Assembly: GCA_022385805.1 (NCBI GenBank)
Contig: MU277710.1
Span: 128,350 to 192,349, forward strand
Length of the DNA stretch: 64,000 nt
Source of the DNA: Pilatotrama ljubarskyi
Taxonomy: Eukaryota > Basidiomycota > Agaricomycetes > Polyporales > Polyporaceae
Reading direction: 5' to 3'
The notes beneath the pieces are model-generated. The model saw only the letters and a list, made by a program, of their open reading frames with translations, did not search any database and was not told the origin of the DNA. Of this stretch, positions 35,701 through 48,941 are shown piece after piece (position 1 is the stretch's first letter; each line of letters starts with the position of its first letter). The translations under genes and the position numbers were made by a program.

Positions 35701-38700
35701 GGCATACTTACCCGACTGGCGGAAGTTCTTCTACCGCGGGCAGAACGTCCTAGATCTGTTGCTGGCGATAGGCTCGAGCATCATCCAGATTCCAGCCATT
35801 CATGAGTCGAAGGCCTATCCTTGGTTGACGATCTTCCAGCTCACGCGTTTCTACCGTGTCATCCTCGAGATACCCAGGATGAAACCCTTACTGGTACGTC
35901 CACGAAGTGACATACGCCGGCAAAGTAACTGACATCGGTACCGTGCCGAATAGCTCGCGGTCTTCGGAAACATGTATGGTCTGGCGAACATGTCCCTCTT
36001 CCTCATCGAAATCAACTTGCTCGCTGCACTGTTCGCCGTTCAGCTCGTCGGAGGCGATATCAAGGCTGGAGATCTCATCGACTTCGGGACCCTGTACAAC
36101 TCGTTCCTCGCGATCTACCAGGTGTTCTCTTCGGAGAATTGGACCGACGTGCTCTACAAAGCTGCCGTCCCTGAGGTACCCCTGCGCCAATCTCCGATCG
36201 TCGTCCTGTTCGTGGCAGGGTGGATGTTCTTTGCGAACTGTGAGTCCTGGTCAACTGTCGGCCTTAAGTTGGTCCTCACTTTCTGCCATTTCAGACATCG
36301 TCTTGCAAATGTTTATTGCCGTCATCAACGAGAACTTCGACGTCGCCGAGGAATCCAAGCGCAGCAGGCAGGCCTCTCACTACTGGGCGTCACATCGGCC
36401 ACAACAAGTCCGTGCCGCATGGATCCGCAGGTTGAACCCTTACCGGTGGTTCAGAGCTCAGCCAAAGGCGATAGAAGTTGAGCTCCCGTCCAACTTGGTC
36501 TTGCCGATGCAGAAAGCGCTCGTGCAAGACTACAGCCTTCCCAAGAGGGACAACTCCTTCGTTGTACGTATTGTCCTCGTATTCTCGCCCAACGGAAGCT
36601 CAAGCTGCCATATAGGACACGAACACACGACGCAGCGGCGCTTCTCGGCAGTACACCGCGAAATCCACCCTGCGGAGGTTGCAGCGTCTGTTCGCGGGTG
36701 ACATTACTGCTGGCGACGTACCGCTCACTACCCTCCGTCACACGCGCCGAGATTCAGTCGCAACCGCCGACCCCATCGATGAAGAGACCGAGAGGCATCT
36801 GTGAGTAGCCTTCATATCTTGTCATGAAGACTTGCTAACAGTCGAGTAGCGAGGTCCTGGCTGCCCTAAACAACGACGCGGTAGATGCAGAAGAGCTCAA
36901 CGACGCCCTGTACGAGCGTCGGGCGCAAAAGGCTGACTTCATCCGCGACCACCCTAGCTATGACAAGACGTTCTGGATCTTCTCGCAGAAGAACTGGTTG
37001 CGTAGGACGTGTCAGAAGCTCGTTGCGCCTGCCGGAGGCGACCGCATTTTCGGCACGCCTCACTCGCCTATCGCGCATCCCATCTTTCAGCTCCTGCTCT
37101 TGCTGACCGTCATCGGAGGCATTGTGGTAGAGAGCATCGCCACGCCCGTATATCGCCGCAACTTCTACGCAGAACATGGTCAGATTCGGGGCACTTGGTT
37201 TGACATCGCCGAGGGGTCATTCGCTATCGTATTGCTTTCCGAGTTCATCATCAAGGTCATCGCGGATGGTTTTCTGTTCACGCCCAACGCATATATCCGC
37301 AGCATTTGGAACGTCCTGGACCTCTTCATCCTCGTTGGCATCCTCATTAATGCGACAACTGGCCTCATCTTCATCGGCGGTTTGAGCAGACTCACTCGGT
37401 CTCTGAAGGCTCTTCGTGCTCTGCGGCTGATCACGCTCATCGACAAGATGCGCTCCACCTTCGAGTCGTTGATCATCTCCGGAATCGCTCGTATCCTCGA
37501 CGCTGCCCTCCTTGCCATCCTCTACATGATCCCATACGCCGTCTGGGGTCTCAACATCTTCGCGGGCGTCACCAACGAATGCAACGACGACCAGGTGTCC
37601 GGCATCAGCGACTGCATCAACGAGTACTCCACAGGCTACGTCAACGACGGAAATTCGTTCACCTACCTCGTACCGCGCGTTTGGGACAACCCGGCCCCGT
37701 CGACCCAGTTCTCGTTCGATAGTTTCAGGCAGTCTCTCTTGATCCTGTTCGAGATCGTCTCGCTCGAGGGTTGGATAGACGTCCTGGGCGTCGCGACGAG
37801 CGTTACGGGGGAAGGCCAGCAGCCACAGACAAATGCCTCGGTTGGAAACTCGATCTTCTTCCTCATCTACAACTTGCTAGGCGGTGTTGTGATCTTCACG
37901 CTTTTCGTCAGGTGGGCAAGGCTATACTTTATCTGGGTACGATGCTGAGTTCTCCCAGTATTATCATCGGCAACTTCACGTCCAAGACGGGGTCTGCTCT
38001 GTTGACGCAGGCTCAACGAGAATGGATTGACCTTCAGAAGCTAATCAAAAGACAACGGCCGTCGAAGCGTCCGAAGGTCAGACCGACCATGGCGATCAGG
38101 CAGTGGTGCTACGATCGAGCGGTGCACAAGCATGGCTGGTGGCATCGAATGATGACGGTGCTGTACACGTTGCACGTCATCGCTCTCATGTGCGTAAATG
38201 GCCACTTCTTGTGCGACTGAGGACACTAAGCGTTGCACGATAGGACGCAGACCTTCACGCCCCAGCCTTTCCTAGACGAATTCCGCAGTACGTCTATTAT
38301 TCATATCGATTGCAACTACTCTCATGTGTCCTCGTTAGATGACTTCTTTATTTTCACGACCGTCGTCTACGTCGTGGACATCCTGGTCAGGCTGTTCGGT
38401 CTCGGATGGTCAAGCTACAGTGCGAACGGCTGGAATATCTTCGACATCATCGTCGCTGGCGGCAGTCTCTTCACTACTCTGATCGTACGCTTCAATACGG
38501 GAGGATTTGTCATCCAGCAGCTTCAGAAGCTATTCATCACCAGCATCGCGTTCAAACTCGTCCAGCGCGTGAACAGTCTCAATAAGCTGTTCAAGACGGC
38601 CGTGTACGTCCATTTCATAATCCGATGCTGTATGAGGGCATTGATCTCCCCTACAGAGGAAGCCTTCCTGTCATTCTCAGCCTTCTCGGCCTCTGGGTCA

Positions 38701-40413
38701 TTCTGTTCTTGTTCTTCGCGATTCTTTTCGTCGAGGTCTTCAGTTTGACGAAATGGACCACGGGCGAGAGTCGCAACCAGAACTATTCCAGTATGGCGAA
38801 GGCACTGGTCATGTTGGCCTTCATGACCACAGGGTGAGTTTGCAGCGGTATATAACTGACCGTCCCCGCTGATCTCATATTAGGGAGGGCTGGAACCAGT
38901 ATATGCACGACTTGTAAGCCCCGCACTTTTGACTGATTAGACCTGAATATCCTTGCTCACCTTCGATCTAGCGCTTTGGACTATCCCCGCTGCACTATCA
39001 ATGCCGATGGAGAAACCGACTGCGGAAGCATTTACTGGTCGTTCTCGCTATTCATTGCATGGAATCTGCTCAGCATGGTAGGCCGTCTTTCTCCCCATTG
39101 CTGCTATACGGGTGTTGACGGTTATGCAGTACATCTTCGCCAATTTGTTCACTGGTGTTGTCGTCGAGAGCTTCTACTACGTGTTCCAGATGTCTGGAGG
39201 CTCCAAGTCCATCACGCGGGAGGAGATGCGTGCCTTTAAGAAGGTCTGGGCCGAGTTCGCAAACCCTAAGACCGGCTATCTGGAGCGGACTAACTTCGTC
39301 CGCTTCTTTGGGGTACGTTATCGCAATTGACGGCTTCGCACTCATCCACTGACGTACATTGGCAGAAATTGAGCGGCATCTTCGAAGTCAGGATCTACCC
39401 TGCAGAGTACAGCATCCACAGAATCATGGCGTACGCCAAGGACCCGCAGAACCGCCATTCGTTGCCCGATAAGCTTGTCGAGGGCTACGACTTCAACAAG
39501 GTGGACGCCATCCTGAGCGGCCTCGACCGCGCTAGCATCAAGCGGAGGAAGAACCTGTACAACCGGCTGTACCATGAGGCTCGCATCTCCCATGAACCGG
39601 GCAAGGGCATATCATTCACCAACATGCTCTTGCTCCTAGCGCATCACAAGCTCATCGTGGATCGGGAGGCTCTCGTGTACGTATATGCCTGCACATTAGG
39701 CCGATGTGCCCGACGCTAATCTCCTCGGCCAGTCTGAAGGATTTGGTCGTACGAACCGAGACCAACAAGCTGGTCACGGACCTCGTGGACTTCGACCGTG
39801 TGCAATCCTTACTGCTCATGATCCTGTACCGTCGTCGGTATATTGCCCAAAGAGAGCAGGCTCGGATGCAGCAGATGGGTATGGTACAATCCGGTGGGTA
39901 CAAGCACGATCTCTACCGGCGTATAGGATTCCAAGTCTTCCCAGATATCCCTGCGATCGTCGTTGACGACTTCCCGGCCACGCCGCCGATGATCACACGC
40001 GACATCACCTCGCCGGGCCAAACGCCCGTCCATCGGTTCGGAGATGGGGATACACCCTCCGTAATATCACCAGGCATCTTGCAGTCCCCGGACATGACAT
40101 TTGTTGTGGACACGCCATCGCGCAGTCCGCTGCAGAGGCGGCAGAGGATGAGTGAAGTTAGCATGTTATCGATCGACATGAGCAGCAGGTATGTCGCAAA
40201 TGATATGCGTGTCTCAACTTTCCTGACGAGTTGGAGCAGCAGGCTGGATGGCTCCATGTCGAGAGATTCTCGGTCCGGTGACGAGGATATAATGTCGTCC
40301 ATGCAAAACTCCATGTGGAATGGTGAGCATTACCGTGCACTGTGATCGAGCACCCTTGCTAACTTGTCTGCTCAGACATGATGCTGGAGGCAGCCGAAGA
40401 GGATGGAGAATAG
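32767..40413 (+). CDS. CCH1: Voltage-gated calcium channel alpha subunit Cch1
   Basis: Pore subunit of the fungal high-affinity calcium influx system in the plasma membrane; it works with Mid1. The protein has about 2,200 residues over some twenty exons and four six-helix repeats. The N-terminus is Ser-rich and cytosolic; repeat I starts [21 protein letters not shown]4-type helices include [20 protein letters not shown] (repeat III). The pore loops read [12 protein letters not shown] (I), [12 protein letters not shown] (II), [12 protein letters not shown] (III) and FMTTGEGWNQYM (IV), so the filter is Asn/Glu/Glu/Glu. The C-terminal part has an EF-hand-like region ([20 protein letters not shown]) and a basic helix ([19 protein letters not shown]). 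It ends LEAAEEDGE with TAG at 40411-40413. The start could lie upstream at 32613 if an extra exon exists. Confidence 0.95.
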
Positions 40414-40798
40414 GACTCGTACGTACTGTAGACCGTGACCGGCTTCGCACATTCCTTGCACATATTGGACTTCGAGGGGACTCCAGGGTATTTCATAATG
40501 TAGAGTTACTGCATCAGTAGTGTAGACCATCTTTGCAACTAATTTATTCGCGACTCGCCGACTTCCTTGCTCTTTGCAGCTCGCGACGCGAGCTTGTGTG
40601 AGTCGGCCGAACCAGTTATGTAGGTCGACCGTCGGACTTCGAATGTGTTGAACCTTGTTTGGAGGAGGCCGGGCTGGGACCGAGCCTGACTTGCCGGGGT
40701 CCTGCAACTTTTTGCCCCGCCGCTGTCGTCGCCGTCGACCTCATCGCTGTTCCCTCCGTCGCCGACGCTCTCGAGTCTCGCGTCAAAATCCGCCCATC

Positions 40799-43700
40799 AT
40801 GGCACCGTTCTCAAAGCCCGAGACGGTCCTTAAGCAGGCTGAGGGCCTCGTCTCCGTCGGTCAAACTCATGCCGCCCTCCAATCACTCACGGAGATGTTC
40901 TCGTCGAAACGATTCCGCTCTACGCCTCTCGCATCCTTGGAACCTATCATGCTTCGCTTCATTGAGCTCTGTGTCGAACTTCGCAAGGGCCGAACGGCGA
41001 AGGAAGGCCTAATGCAATACAAGAACATCGCCCAAAACTCCAGCGTGGCCTCCATTGAGGTCGTCATCAACCGATTCATTCAGCTTGCCGACGCCAAGGT
41101 GCAAGAGGCACAGGAGAAGGCCGACAAAGCTGTCGCTCTCGACGTGGATGACTTGGAGGCCAGCGAGACTCCGGAGAGCATCTTGCTTGGTGCAGTGAGT
41201 GGGGACCAGAGCAAGGACAGGACCGATAGGGCCCTCGTCACCCCTTGGCTCAAGTTCCTATGGGAGAGCTATCGTACTGCTCTCGAGACTCTCAAAAACA
41301 ATGCCCGGCTGGAGACCATATACCAGGTACGTTTTGCAGGCCTGCTCCGTCTCTGCGTGACGTAACATTGTTGCCGGTACAGCAAATCGCCCAGCAGGCA
41401 TTCAAGTTCTGCCTCAAGCACCAGCGCAAAGTGGAATTCCGTCGTCTTTGCGAGACTCTCCGCCTCCACCTTGCCAACGTTGCGAAATACTCTCACCAAC
41501 CCCATTCCATCAACCTCTCCGACCCCGATACCCTCCAGCACCATCTCGACACTCGGTTCGCCCAGCTGAACACTTCCGTGGAGCTTGAGCTGTGGCAAGA
41601 GGCATTTCGGTCGGTCGAGGACGTGCACAACCTGCTCACGATGGCGAAGAAGGCCCCTCGGCCAGCCATGATGGCCAATTATTACGAGAAGCTGACAAAA
41701 ATCTTCCTCATGAGCGGTAACGCACTCTACCATGCCGCTGCGTGGGGTCGCTACTATTCGGTGGTCAGCGCAATCGGCGGCAAATCCGAGGAGGAGATGA
41801 GGAGGTTAGCTGGGCAAGTTCTCGTCAGCGCTCTCGCCGTCCCAGTGGGCATTCAAAGCGAAGAAGGTGCCGAGGAGAGCAAGGGCAAGAGCGGCAGGCT
41901 GTCGTCCCTGCTTGGACTTACCAGGACGCCCACTAGGGCTGGCCTGCTGCGAGAAGCTGTGCGTATATACTTGGGTGTCCTTGCTGCGCTACTAAGATTT
42001 GGCCACAGCTGTCTCGTAACGTACTCAAGCTCTCCCCCGAGTCCGTCAAATCTCTGTACAACGTCTTGGAAGTCACCTTTGATCCTCTTACCCTGTGCTC
42101 TTCTGTGGCTCCTCTCTTGAAGACCCTTGCTTCCGACTCATCCTATGCTTCCTACGTTCCGCTTCTTCAGCATGCGCTACTCTCCCGCCTGCTCTCTCAG
42201 CTTTCGCAAGTATACAGCTCTATCACGATCAGCAACCTCCTCGAACTTGTGACACCACTTCGTGAAGTCGCTGTCGAAGGCACTGGTTCGTATGACAACG
42301 AGCAGGTCGAGGCGTACGTGATGGGATGTGCCCGCCGTGGCGAACTGAACGTTCGCGTCGATCACGCTGCTGGTAGCATTACGTTCATCGACAGCCCATT
42401 CGCCGCTGTCGAGGATCCCAGCTCATCGACGTCCATGGTGAATATTAGCGCCGTTCAACCCTCCACTGCGGAATTCGTTCGCACGCGACTTGGAAATGTC
42501 GCTCTCTCCCTCCACAACTCTCTTACCACACTCTACCCACCTTCCGTGCCTAATGAGGAGGAGCAGCAAGCGAAGTTCGCCGCTCTTGCCGCCGCTACAC
42601 AGGCTGAGCGCAAGGCTCTCCAGATCCGCCGTGCGCTTGTTGCTCGTCGCCGCGAGCTTCTCTCTGAGCTCTCCGTCCGCAAGGAGAAGGAGGAAGCGAG
42701 CCGCCGTGCGGAGATCCTTCGGCGGCAGCAGGAGGAAGAAGCTCGCCGTGCTGCTCAGGAGCTTCGCAACAAAGAGGTGGAGCGTGCCCGGAGGGAGATA
42801 GAGAATATCCGAGTGGAGGAGGCGAAGAAGCTCGCTCAGAGCTTGAAGGAGAAGGGCACGTTGAAGGTCGACATCAAGGTGAGTTTTCTCCCCTTCTGCT
42901 TGCTCATGGCTGTTGCTGATTGTGCCCCCAGGACATGGAGAGTCTGAGCACCGACAATCTCATGCGTCTCCAAGTCGAGCAGCTCGAGAAGGAGAAGAAG
43001 GAGCTCAATGAGCGCATGCGCGTTCTCGCGAAGCGCCTCGACCACATCGAGCGTGCGTACCGCAAGGAGGAGCGCCCCCTCCTCGCAAAGGACTACGAGC
43101 TGCAGCAGGCGAACGATCGCGCGGTCTTCGAGGCGACGCAGAAGGCGCGCCTCGAGGCTCATCGTGCGGCGTTCCAACAGGACATCGAGACCAAGCATCG
43201 CCTGACGCGGATGCTCGACGACTACAACAAGCTCAAGGAGTCTATCCAGTCGCGCAGAGGAGAGGAGTTCGCCAGGAAGAAGGAGCTGGCGCAGAAGAAG
43301 ATGGAAGAGGAGAAGGCGAAGCGCCGCGCTGCTGTACTCAAGGCTCGCGAGGAAGAGCGCCTCAAACGCGAGGAGGAAGAACGTATCCAGCGGGAGAAAG
43401 AGGAAGAGGCGGCCCGCTTGGAAGCAGGTTTGTGCATGCTGCATCGTTTCATACGTAATAAGATGCTGACCTACGTGTGGCAGAACGTCTCGCCGAGCAA
43501 AGACGCAAGGAGGAGGAGGAGGAGGCTGCTCGTGCTGCTGCCGAACAGAAGAAGCGCGAGGAAGAGGAGCGCGCTGCTGCGATGCGCAAGCAGAGAGAGG
43601 AGGAACGGCAGCAAGCCCTGGAGGCAGCACGTCGCCAGCAACAACGCGAGGAAGAGGCTCTGCGCAGGCAAGCGGAGCGCAAGGCGCAACAGGCCGCCGC

Positions 43701-44076
43701 TGCTTCCACTGCCCGTGCTCCTGCTCCTGCTGCCGCCGCCGCTGCTCCCGAAGCCGGGGTGTGGCGAAGGGGCACGCCTGTCAGCTCCGCACCTCCTGCA
43801 CGCGCCGGCGTCGCTACTCCTCCGAGGTCAGAGAGCCCGGCTCCCAAGTACCGCCCTGGTGCCCTGGCCGGTGCCGGCACCACTTGGCGGGCTCGTATGG
43901 CTGCAAAGGAGGCCGGCGGCGCGTCTGGCGAGACTACTCCTGCCAGACCCGCTTCTCCCGCTTCCCCCGCTTCTCCCGCGCCCCCGAAGGATGCCCCGAA
44001 GGATGATGACGGTTTCCAGACCGTACCCCAGAAGAAGTGGGGTGCTTCGCGGCTTGGCGCCCGCCGGGCTGCATAA
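40799..44076 (+). CDS. TIF32: Translation initiation factor eIF3 subunit a
   Basis: Largest scaffold subunit of eIF3, which binds the 40S ribosome and organises pre-initiation complexes in the cytosol. The start [20 protein letters not shown] and [20 protein letters not shown] are typical of the N-terminal helical repeats. Then come [40 protein letters not shown] and [24 protein letters not shown] domain ends near [20 protein letters not shown]. The C-terminal third is a highly charged coiled coil ([24 protein letters not shown]) followed by an Ala/Pro-rich tail that ends [14 protein letters not shown]. Five exons, about 1,020 residues, normal for fungi. The start is the first ATG in frame with the helical repeats, behind a CT-rich leader. 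Confidence 0.97.
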
Positions 44077-45095
44077 GCCTCGGGAGGCGTCGCCTCATGT
44101 CCCTGGTTGGTGCTGTCGTCACTCATGCATGCTTTGCACCAGTTTTTGAGCCATTGCTATTCGGTAGTATCAGATGTCCCATCAACGTCTGCGACGGCAT
44201 TCACGATTATTACGGACGCGATGTATTGATGGCTCGCTGTATCGGTAGTGGTATAGCTAGACCCCATGCTACGCAGCTCCTAATCCGATTCCATCTCTAT
44301 CTCATTCTATGCGGCTTGATCAGAAGCTTGGTGCAGTCCTTGTTTGCCTGTGAGAGAGGTCTGTCCAGACGGTGAGTGGCGCGTCATACTATCACGGCGT
44401 ATCCCGACGCTCAACTAGCTTCTACGCGCCTCAGCATGCGTTATGTGGTGGTCGGGGTGTTCTGACATCTTCTCGATGCTCCTCGTGCCCCGGAAGTCGC
44501 TGTACTCGGAGTACAGTTACGACCTGATGCAAGCACAGTAATACGAGTATGCAACTATCAAGGAAGGCGTGTCAGCGGTGCAACATTTCTTGACATTCTC
44601 TGCCGGGCTTCCTGATATGCAAGTTATCTAGAAGGCACGTCTGTCTTCCGCTGAATTAGAGGCTGGCTTGCGAGCCTAATATGCAAGAGCCTGTGAGCCT
44701 CGATTTTCCAAGGGACCCGCCCTTGCGTCCACGACCTCGTAGCATAGGACCGGAGAAGCACCTTCACTTCCTCATGTCCTTCCACGGTTGTATGCCTGTG
44801 AGTGCTATCCTTCCGTGTCCAAAGGGTGCGCATTATGCTATGACCCTGGTCGTGTTGACGTTGGCTGATATTGAAGAAGCAATCGTTTTTCTTCACGACA
44901 ACCTGGACGCTCTCTCGAATATATCACGCAGAACCCGTTCCCAAATACGCCTATCCACATCCGAGGAGTCTAGCGGTAGAAGTTGCATGCTTCACTGCCA
45001 TGCTACCGCGGACGCCTGCTCACGCTACGCACATATAGGGCCGGCCGTGCCATGCCATTCCAAGAACATCGTCTCGCTCTGCCCCGGGCTCCGAC
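44077..45095. other. Intergenic after eIF3a
   Basis: About 1 kb between eIF3a and the second DUF6534 gene. No coding pattern, repeat or RNA gene was recognised; one 186-residue open frame from 44681 overlaps the next gene's first exon out of frame and has no family features. Confidence 0.4.
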
Positions 45096-47349
45096 ATGGA
45101 CTTCACCTCAGACGCAACCGATGGGACTGTCAGCCTTTGCACTGCATACGGCGGGCCTACCGAGACTATCGGTGCACTACTCATAGGCACTTGGCTAGGC
45201 CTGATGTAAGTCTATTCAGCGGTTCATATACTGGATACTGATGCTCCCTCGTTCGTCGCGCGATACAGACTGTATGGGCTCTTCGTCCATCAGACATATG
45301 TGTTCTTTTCCACCGGTCCAAAGGAGCAGTCGCGAGTTCTGACGGGTCTGGTGCGTTCGAGTAAGCGTTAACTATCGTTGTGCTCATTCTGACGTACGCA
45401 CAGGTCCTAACCATTCTGTGAGCCCTCTGAACGCTCTACCTCGTCTACTCTACTGACCCCAGGCCAGGATCCTAGAGACTCTCCATAGCGTCTTTTGCAT
45501 GCTTGCAACGTAGGCCTCTATTTTTCTTCGATGCCACCTTTAATTGAGACTGTGCCATAGGTATTCTTCTTTCGCCATCGACCGGCCCCTTGCTATATCT
45601 GCGAGCAAGAACGGATGGTATGTTTCAGGCATAGCAAGCTCCTGAGACCCTCAGTACTCACCTCATTGGACAGGTCTCTGCATGTAAGACAGGCCCCTTA
45701 GTACCTGCTTCGTGTGTTGAGTGGTATCTCATCCATCGATGACATGTCAGATCTTGGATGTGCTCTCGGTCAGTAGGCCCTTATGTATGTTGTGCGTAGA
45801 CTACCTCACTGCCATCCATAGGCCGTAATATTTTGTTTCACGCAAAGGTGCGTCGCAGAATTAGATTTCCAGCTCTGCGTCTGACTGGGGATGCCGCATG
45901 TGAAGTCTCTTCGCTCGACGTGTCGCCTTGAGTACGTCTGCGCGCAGGGATCTGATAGTGCTTCAGCTCACTGTGCTCTATAGTATGGCGCGACTACGGT
46001 CCTGTAGTCGCGATCATCGCTGTGAGCTCCTCTTCAGTTGACGCTTTGCGACTCGCAAGCATTGACCGGATCGACGTCTTTCCCGGTCAGGGAGCTCTGA
46101 CAGCTGGGCAATTGGGTAAGTACGCCTCACTTTATGTCTTAAGGCCATCCTGATGAGTAGGTTAGGCGCTGCCATTGGTGCGTACCTGATTCGATATTGT
46201 TTCACCGACAGTCTACTTACCGTCGACGCAGCTTCAAGTGTTCTGATGTCAGTTTCTTTGGCTAATCGACTCCATGTTGAGGGACTTATCTGTACGACTC
46301 AGGTACATGTCGCCAACGGACCATACCCTTGAGCAAATAGGGGTGAGCACGAACTGCTACGGCGGTTGCACCATGCAACTCACTATCACTCGCACGACAG
46401 TCTCTTCATATCGCGCAATCCGTGCTGGTCATAGTTGCCAGCGAGCTCCTCGCGGGCGCTCTTATCCATCGACTGAGACGAAGCCGGACCGGATATGCTA
46501 GGTAGGTTGCAGTTCTGCCGCGCGAGGTCAGATACCAGTCATTGACTGACTATATTTCCAGGACCGACGGCATCATCCGCCTTCTGATACTATGCGCAGG
46601 GAACACAGGTGAGTGTATCCTGGTTCTGACGTTCTCCGTAGTTTGACTAAGCTCGATATACATCAGGGCTGTTGGTGGGGTGAGCTTCAGTCCTAATGAG
46701 AACTTGGAACGTCAGTGTCTCAAGTAACGTTTAAATGCTCAGGATATCGAGTCTGCTGTCGTTGATCTTCGTGAGTTTGCATTTGCATTGTCTACTTCGT
46801 GATCACTGCGACTCATCGTGATGTCGCTGTAGTCCAAGGCTTGGCCTAACAGTCATTTGTGTGGCGCCGTCAACATTGTTGCGACGAACCGTACGTGAAC
46901 CCTTCCTTCCACACTATAAGCCGCTCAACTCCGCGTCACATATCACTAGTGTATGCGGTGTCGCTTCTTGCGGAGTGAGCATACTCGAGTGTTCCTCCCC
47001 AGAAGCGCTTATGCCGATCGATGCCATAGGTACAATTCTCGACAAGAATGGATCGGCGAGGACGTGCGCTCGAGGATACCCGAGCCCCACAGGGGGGTCC
47101 AGGTCTACGGGATGCCGGCATCACCGGCGGGCATCTTTTCGATCAGGAGGGCGAGCCGGGGGGAGCAAATCATGGTGAGGAGTAGTCATATGCAGACTGT
47201 GAGCGGTCCTCTGGGTTGCTCGGCTCATGACGGACGTGATTCACCGGCAGGCTCAACGCTTTCCGATGTCAATTCCAGGGATCAACATTACCGTGACAAG
47301 GGAGATTATAACCGACCATGGAGGCGAGACGAAGGTGACACCACTATAG
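45096..47349 (+). CDS. DUF6534-family integral membrane protein, second member
   Basis: Built from many small exons. The start MDFTSDATDGTVSLCTAYGG leads to the first helix IGALLIGTWLGLM, then LYGLFVHQTYVFFSTGPKEQ and ILETLHSVFCMLAT. The DUF6534 part is seen in RTDGIIRLLILCAGNTGLLV, then SKAWPNSHLCGAVNIVATN (the last helix, matching AMPNNLIYAGIVIVATK in the 4-6 kb gene) and LNARQEWI-like residues at the start of the cytosolic tail. The end is VTREIITDHGGETKVTPL with TAG at 47347-47349. Some middle exons (45700-46250) could not be joined with certainty, so a disabled copy is not excluded. A perfect 9-bp hairpin lies in one exon at 45989-46012. Function unknown. Confidence 0.62.
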
Positions 47350-47911
47350 CAGGTTGAAGGTCGTTGACCCGTCGTGACGCACAAATGTGTCGAGGGGTAC
47401 CTAAACCCGGTCCCACGGTGGACTGCGTACGGAGCTAGCGAAGATATGTGGATATCCAAGCAATGAAGTAGACTGGGCCAGTCCCTACTGTAGCGCGGAC
47501 CTCACCCGGAGCCTGAGGCCTGAGTAAGGTCACAACGTGATTGCGAGCCGCTGTGTGATGATTATAACCCAGTGGAACGTCGAGTCGCCATACGACTAGT
47601 CAGTCCATCGTCGAGTGTACTAATAAATTACCGAGCCTCCTCCCGCTGTCGCCGACTTAACTCATGCTTCTTATCAACCTGAGGAGGGATTTGACAGTTG
47701 CTTGCAAGTTTCAGGAAGGGGTACGGAGAAGAAGGTCAGTTCCCTGCTGCCATCGGTGGCTAGGCTTGTGCTTACGGTGAGCCTCCTCGACCGTACGCGG
47801 GACTCAGAAGAGAGCATCACAGCTAGAACGACAGCAGTGGTGAGGCCTGGTGAGGAGCAACAAACGTCCTGCACAATACTCCATATACACTAGCATCCGA
47901 AATGGCAGTGT
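47350..47911. other. Intergenic before tRNA-Trp
   Basis: No gene, repeat or RNA signal recognised. Confidence 0.4.
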
Positions 47912-47992
47912 GAACCCATGGCGCAGCGGTAGCGCGTGAGATTCCAGAGTTTGGCGTCCTCAAGGTCATCCGTTCGATCCGGGTTGGGTTCA
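47912..47992 (+). tRNA. tRNA-Trp (anticodon CCA) with a short intron
   Basis: The acceptor GAACCCA pairs perfectly with TGGGTTC. The D-arm is GCGC-AGCGGTA-GCGC and the T-arm ATCCG-TTCGATC-CGGGT. The anticodon CCA is at 47944-47946. An insert of about 9 nt (47948-47956) sits just after base 37, the standard place for eukaryotic tRNA introns. The last pair of the anticodon stem is an A-C mismatch, which lowers certainty slightly. A T5 run follows at 48004. Confidence 0.9.
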
Positions 47993-48003
47993 GACGTGTC
48001 TAC

Positions 48004-48008
48004 TTTTT
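48004..48008 (+). terminator. RNA polymerase III terminator of tRNA-Trp
   Basis: Run of five T, 12 bases beyond the tRNA-Trp 3' end. Confidence 0.8.
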
Positions 48009-48941
48009 GCTGTCAGCAGATGTGCTGTGTTAAATGGCCACCGGTCGGGAGCCTGGCATCGCCAGAACTTGGCAGAACGAGACCTGCAGCGGACATCTCG
48101 ACGAACGACGCGAAGTCGATATCTCTGTGCAGTGCCGAAGCTCACCTATACTGCAATACGTACGGCATCAGGTATCGTGTCAGGATCATATCACGAAAAT
48201 GGAGCAATCCTAACATAGCGTAAGCCACCAGCCGCACATTCGAATTGCACCTGTTTGTACTTGTGAGGCACAGCGCTAGATGCACGGATCAAATCACATC
48301 AGACGGCATGCTGAGCGTCTACCAGAGCCGCACAGGAACTCGTTGAACAACTGTACTATGGTCGTCGCCATATTATCTTAAGCTCTCTTACTTTTTGCTA
48401 GAAGCACGCAATTGACCGAATATGCGCAAGTAAGATACGCCAAATGGGCAGAGGAATATCTGGCGGGAGCTGAGTGGCGGACCGGGACATGCCGATACTC
48501 ACTCGCAAGTGCACAAGAAGGGCCCGTACATGCAACGAATAATTAGCCCCAGCGCGGTACGCGTTGCAAGGTATGCCGCTCCAATTGTTCCATTGCGGAT
48601 AACATGTTAGCCATGCGGCTAATCACATAGCAGTACAAAGAGCAGACGATGCTAGCGAGTCACCGTGTCGTGGCACCAGTTGCAACTGAAAGCGCTGCAC
48701 TTGTCGTCTCCAATAGCGAAGTGACTGCAGTATGCTGTTGAGATGTTTGAAAGTCAGGGGAGAACAACTCTGCGAGACGCATTCAGCCATTGTCCGCGGC
48801 CGATCGAGGTGAAGAGTCCGAGTCACGCCCCCTAGCCACAAGCAACCGGCAGTGTGCACCAAAAATGGATGTGCATGCCTGCCATAGCCATATGTGAGGG
48901 TATCTCTTTGTCATTTGTTGACATTGTCCATTGTCCCTTAT
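48009..48941. other. Intergenic between tRNA-Trp and the gap-flanking duplication
   Basis: No coding pattern, RNA gene or repeat that I can support. Confidence 0.4.

Noticed and set aside
43449..44126. 225-codon open frame antisense to the eIF3a C-terminus
   Set aside because: Ala/Ser/Arg-rich translation caused by the Glu/Ala/Lys repeats of eIF3a on the other strand.
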